Positions 59,090 to 64,000 of a stretch of DNA of 64,000 nucleotides are shown here, in pieces. The DNA comes from Hemibagrus wyckioides. Taxonomy: Eukaryota > Chordata > Actinopteri > Siluriformes > Bagridae. The first letter of the stretch is position 1; each line of letters starts with the position of its first letter. Made by a program: the position numbers and the translations under genes. The DNA is taken from contig NC_080732.1 of assembly GCF_019097595.1 (NCBI RefSeq), positions 10,897,775 to 10,961,774 on the forward strand. Direction: 5' to 3'. The notes beneath the pieces were generated by a model. That model was not told the origin of the DNA. It saw only the letters and a list, made by a program, of their open reading frames with translations, and searched no databases.

Positions 59090-59750
59090 TTTTAAAGATT
59101 CGTGTAAGGCAGCATTAAGTGGTTTCTCCTTACTCTTATCTGCCTCTTCCTATTTGCCCCATGGTGAAACTCTCGTTGGCATGCATGATCTCATTTGTGG
59201 CTGATTTCCTTTACTTCAAGCTGGCTTATGAGATGTTTCCAATTTCCAGTCCTTTCTCTAGCCTTATGAGAGATGCAGTGCGTGCATTGTACACAGTTAA
59301 GCACACTAACATATTGCTGAGTTCTGATTTACAGTCATGTTTAGGCTAAAAGGCATGAGCTTTGTGGGAAATAAGTGTGTGTTGTACAGAGCAGGAAATG
59401 GTTATATCTGTTTCGTTGTGTGTATCATGTAGCAGTCAGGACATGTCTCTGAACAACAGAGCTCAGCGGAGATTTTTGTATGTATGATAAAATATAATAG
59501 CAATTATGCTGCTATCATGTTATTTTTGGCATAATTTAAAACGCTAAAAAGCTGGAAATTTTCATGAACAATATTTAAGGCAAGAACTTGATCTAAAGTT
59601 AAATTTACATTAATTCGAGCAAATAAATTCCATGAAATTCCCTTTTTGAAATGTGGCAATAGTATGTTTGCATTTTTACATCTTTGTTTCTCCAAATGAA
59701 TATGAATTATTTCACTGGATTAAAAGAACAAGTATTTATTTATGTATTAA

Positions 59751-59781
59751 TTTTTATTATTATTATTATTATTATTATTAA
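59751..59781 (+). repeat. (ATT)n microsatellite
   Basis: ATT run. Confidence 0.9.
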
Positions 59782-60471
59782 TAATTATAAATATATATGA
59801 AAGTTGTTTTTAAATTAAGCATAGAGTTTGCTTTGTTTAGACTATACATATTCTAGAGCAGCATATTTAGTATTAGTAGTTGTACCAAAGCCATTAGAAA
59901 CTGAAAGGTAAAAGATTAGGGCTAGGGCTATTTGAGGAAATCCATCTGTTTGTCTTACAGTAATTTGAGGACATTTCAGAAAGCCCAAAATGCTTCCAGC
60001 ATAAGCCATGAAACTTGAATGTTGCTGGAAATAAGCAATTGGGAATAATAAGGTCACATCCTGATTGGCTTTTTGTTTATGGTCTTGCATTTGAAAAAGG
60101 ATTTGGTCTTGATTAAAGGTTTAACTCAGAAGAATCGATAAGCAACCACTTTAGTTGTGTAAAGAGAAACTGAGTCACTATAAAATGTAGTAAACAGGAC
60201 GCAAATAATCTTGTTTGCATGTTATTGCATTTTGCTTAAATCTAATATGCTCCAAAATAATAAAAATGTTGTTTTTATTTTATCAATTGGAATCCTGTTC
60301 AGTGCACAGAGGAATATCCCTTCAAATAACACTTTCACAACACTCTGAGAAGATAATAAAATCTATTCCAGTCCCTTTGGAAAATATTGGACCGGCAAAG
60401 CCAATTGTTTGTTTTTGCTATACACTAAAAATATTCAGATTTGAGATGAGTAGATTAATATGACACAGTAG

Positions 60472-60790
60472 ATCCGAATTTCAGCTTTAATTTCCTTTCT
60501 ATATCTTTTATATCTTAGAACATGGCACCTTTGGTGGATACTAGCTGTGAATGTCCAAATTGGTTTGATTTTCTCCCATAAACAGCTTTCTTATCATTAT
60601 GTAGAATTATCCATTTTAACAAAATCAGTTTTCACAGGTGAAACCCAGGTCTCAAACCAAGAGTAGACATTCACAGCTAGTAATTGTTTAAGCAATCAGT
60701 CTAACATGGCACACCTAGGCAACCTGAAACTTGTTCCAAACTATGTTCCAATATTTTTGACCACTTGAAAACAATCATCTTATTTCAAAA
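60472..60790. mobile_element. Non-coding relative of the Tc1 element at 8.2 kb
   Basis: Shares its ends with the 8.2-kb copy (TTTCAGCTTTaATTTCC on the left, TGTTCCAATATTTTTG on the right) but lacks the coding part. A 16-bp inverted pair, ACTAGCTGTGAATGTC at 60540-60555 and its complement at 60666-60681, plus a 9-bp inner pair (TTGGTTTGA), makes it fold back on itself. Confidence 0.55.
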
Positions 60791-60876
60791 GCTTACTATA
60801 ATTTCACTAAAATCAAATACTGCCCTAAGACTAAGCTTCTTTTTTTTTTTGCATGATTATGAAATTTGTAATTATT

Positions 60877-60900
60877 ACACACACACACACACACACACAC
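60877..60900 (+). repeat. (CA)n microsatellite
   Basis: CA run. Confidence 0.9.
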
Positions 60901-61052
60901 AAACAAATATCACTTCAAAATGTCAGTCAGGCATCTGAGAGAGACAGACAGAGTTCTTTTGTTGTTGTAAATAATATGTTGACATAACATTTTCCCCAAA
61001 AGCATCATAGCACAAATATGATCATAACCTGGTGGAAGCAATCATCTCTTAA

Positions 61053-61067
61053 CAGACACACACACAC

Positions 61068-61107
<40 letters not shown>

Positions 61108-61108
61108 G
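61053..61108 (+). repeat. (CA)n/(CT)n compound microsatellite
   Basis: CA run followed by CT run. Confidence 0.95.
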
Positions 61109-61401
61109 CTGCTGACTGTTAGTGAGTTTATGCAGGTGATAGATGTGTGTCTGCTGGCTCAGGGGCCTTGTTTGACTCTCCTTGTAATTGAAGACTAGCT
61201 TTTGTTGTCTAGGGATTTGTTCTACATAAGAAAGCTTCAAAAAAGGAAAAAGCAATGGTGGGAATAGACCCTGAATAAAATTAATTTCGGTACTATTATT
61301 ATTCCGGGAGGAAGAATTCTAATCAGTTGCAGATTCCTTCCTGTTTGGTTAGCGTGACCGTAACCAATTACAACTGAACTCTGCGTTACAGTTTTACTTC
61401 C

Positions 61402-61423
61402 TCCTTTACTCAGGGAGCAAGTG

Positions 61424-61502
<79 letters not shown>
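61402..61502 (+). repeat. (GA)n with shared 34-bp flank, copy 2
   Basis: Same flank as 57792 in the same orientation, followed by a longer GA run with one AAAG interruption. Confidence 0.85.
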
Positions 61503-61505
<3 letters not shown>

Positions 61506-61993
61506 GGAAGAGATGGCAAATAAGATAGAAAGTTTTTCTGGATAAAAACAACTTGCATGTGCTTTAAATAAATGAATCTACACAAAACAGAATGTGAGTG
61601 GTGGTAAATATCATTAATGGATAGAATAAATGAAATAACGAGTGAAAGAATAACATTCAAAGGATCACATATTAGAATGTGATGTTATATCAGAAGATCA
61701 TTAAGATTTTGTTCTATTTTTTTACTGATTTCATTTGTAATATTTTAGTTATTGTAACAAGCATCTAAGAAGAAAACACTTATTAACAGATAAGTAATAA
61801 TTAACAGAACTAAAAGAAGGTTCAAAAAGCATGATAACTTAGATTTTTAAATTAAATAAGAAATTACATAAAAATGAGATACACATGTCTGATACAGACA
61901 CAGCTATGTTGGCATTCATTTCGATATTCATTACTGAATGGAACTAAAAAAATTAGACTATAATTAATTAATAAATAAACACACACATGTCCC

Positions 61994-61994
<1 letters not shown>

Positions 61995-62042
<48 letters not shown>
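61995..62042 (+). repeat. (AAT)n microsatellite
   Basis: TAA run of about 15 units. Confidence 0.95.
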
Positions 62043-62043
<1 letters not shown>

Positions 62044-62253
62044 TATAATAGATCATAATATATCTCATTCAGCAGGCTAATTAATGATTAGTAAAATGGC
62101 ATAATTCTAATTATACTAATCATCATAATACCTGTAATCTTCTGTCTCACCAAGATATGTACAGAAAACATAAATGTATTCCAATGATAGAATGTCTATA
62201 GATTTTTATTTTTAAACATTGTTGTCTGTTTGCATTCTCATGGATTTCATTAC

Positions 62254-62276
62254 TACACACACACACACACACACAT
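62254..62276 (+). repeat. (CA)n microsatellite
   Basis: CA run. Confidence 0.9.
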
Positions 62277-63092
62277 GCTTATGGTATATTTCTTAAAGAG
62301 ATAAAATGACTGATTCATTCACATTTCCCGAGTCCCTGTGATTTTCCAAAGATTACATACCTGATAAAATGAAAGGCTGAAAAATCAGTACTGATAAATC
62401 TGATGTGCTTCAGAAGAGGCACAATGCTGTGGGTGAAGAAAACTGGGTAAATTCTGGATTTATTTTGAAGTTGTTTGTTAGTCTAAATGAGAAAGTATCG
62501 TGAAATCAATGTAATATGTTCCACAATCGTCAAAACTATGGAAGTAAATGGATTTACAATAGTGTTACAAAGGTTTTCTTGACCTGATATACACAATTTG
62601 ATATATACATAGTATAATACAAGATGTTAAGAGATGATAAAGTTATTCATATACATAGTCCCTACTGTTGCTACACCTCAGAATCATGTGGAAGTTGCTC
62701 TCAAACTGTGTCAGGACTAACAAACATGACTATTTATTCCGGTTAAGTAATGCCTCATATACTGTATTCCACAGAGACACTGCTGTATAAAACACTCATA
62801 AGGTGAAAAATAGAGTCGCCAGCTGCGAACATGAGGACCCAACTCACTAAACTAATACAAGCAGAGCAGAATCATCCTCTGTCCCGCTTAGGATCATTTT
62901 CCAAACAAACAGTATTCCTGGAAGAATTGATTCAGTTAGATGGTACATTGATCACCTACACTGCCTGCAGAAAGGAGATGGCTTTACAAGCAATAAAATG
63001 AGGGACAATTATATTATTCTACTGAAATAAGACGGAGTACAGGCACAGAGTGCCAATAGCGAGACAGGGCTACACCATGGGCCAGCTCTCAA

Positions 63093-63094
<2 letters not shown>

Positions 63095-63136
<42 letters not shown>
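63095..63136 (+). repeat. (GT)n microsatellite
   Basis: GT run of about 20 units. Confidence 0.95.
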
Positions 63137-63137
<1 letters not shown>

Positions 63138-63849
63138 CATGTGCCTTGCGTTCTCAAGTGGCATGATAATCCAGTGAAGTTTCTCAGCTCTGTTTCCTCC
63201 TGCAATCAGAGAGTGGCGGCTCACTGCAGATTGTGTTCATTTGTAAAAGCATCCAGCCAAAATTGCAGCCCAGGGCTGATAAGCTATAAAGATGCTGATC
63301 AGAAGTGGAGCTAAACAGACTATACTGGAGGGCAAGATATGTCACCAGCAGATCCACAAGACCAATGAGTGTGTACACCTGATCCCACCCAGTGCTTCTG
63401 CCTAGAATATACAAACCCATAACAGAATGAGAAAACACGGATGAAAAATCAGCTGCTGTGCACTCATTTGTCCTGGGTTTTTTTTCCCCTCACCACATTG
63501 GTAAATTACTGTGGATTTGCAGCTTAACACATTTTGGATTTGAATATGTTGTGGGTGAAATACATTACAATAAGTTTATTCACTCCATGGGCATGTTTTA
63601 TGAGACTGCGTGCATTTATTGATCCTTTGGGGTGAAATTTGAATGTTTTCAAACAGTGGAATATTTGATATATGTTTTTTTTTGTAAATACAAATCTGTA
63701 ATCATCACTCTTTTTTTTCTTTAAACATATGTTTGCTTTAAAAATATTTTTAAACCAAAAAATATTTAAAAATAATTTTATTAGCTTGTTGCTTTACTGT
63801 TGCTTACAGTATTAGATGTTAATGAGCATTTTTTAAAAAAACTTTAATT

Positions 63850-63850
<1 letters not shown>

Positions 63851-63900
<50 letters not shown>
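63851..63900 (+). repeat. (AAT)n microsatellite
   Basis: TAA run of about 16 units. Confidence 0.95.
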
Positions 63901-63901
<1 letters not shown>

Positions 63902-64000
63902 TGATCACATAAGAATCAGAGTTTGAATGAAACTGGCTTGATGATAGTAAAAATGAATAAGATAAGAACCACTAAGAGAAATTCTATAAATTTTATAGAC

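Larger units (their letters stand above)
60791..64000. other. Gene-free, microsatellite-rich end of window
   Basis: Many CA, CT, GA and AAT runs with AT-rich sequence between. No gene or known element was recognised. 62780-63000 and 63140-63470 are ordinary unique sequence. Confidence 0.5.

Overview
The window is vertebrate nuclear DNA, most likely from a ray-finned (teleost) fish and possibly an ostariophysan such as a catfish, characin or cyprinid. The reasons are one intron-containing vertebrate gene with consensus GT-AG junctions, a very high density of (CA)n, (GA)n, (TA)n and (TATC)n microsatellites, and many decayed Tc1-like transposons of families I recognise as common in fish. The exact species cannot be read from the sequence.

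Only one protein-coding gene can be supported: slc35b3 on the minus strand. Nine coding exons lie between 50120 (start codon) and 40421 (stop codon). A probable non-coding first exon ends at 50685, and a CpG-rich promoter with NRF1-like and ETS-like sites lies near 51180-51300. The joined reading frame is 1122 nt (373 codons plus stop), every junction phase is consistent, and the product reads as the Golgi PAPS transporter PAPST2.

Positions 1-40420 and 51300-64000 hold no gene I can support. They consist of AT-rich unique sequence, microsatellites and transposon remnants. A concentrated mobile-element stretch runs from 15.1 to 24.1 kb: Ty3/gypsy pol remnants, a LINE 3' tail, an interrupted 30-bp minisatellite, a nearly full-length dead Tc1 element, a second LINE tail, a 90-nt near-perfect hairpin, a long-inverted-repeat element and another Tc1 fragment. 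The slc35b3 introns carry at least six Tc1-like remnants. One is a palindromic (fold-back) element with arms of about 330 bp, which would be transcribed in the pre-mRNA.

Several gene-free blocks, for example 32420-32760, 37780-38120, 38400-38870 and 52480-52800, lack repeat signatures and are rich in homeodomain-type TAATTA/TTAATT motifs. They look like candidate conserved non-coding elements. In human, SLC35B3 borders the large gene-poor interval leading to TFAP2A, so regulatory elements are plausible here, but only an alignment can show it. No prokaryotic-type system, CRISPR array, tRNA or rRNA gene was seen.
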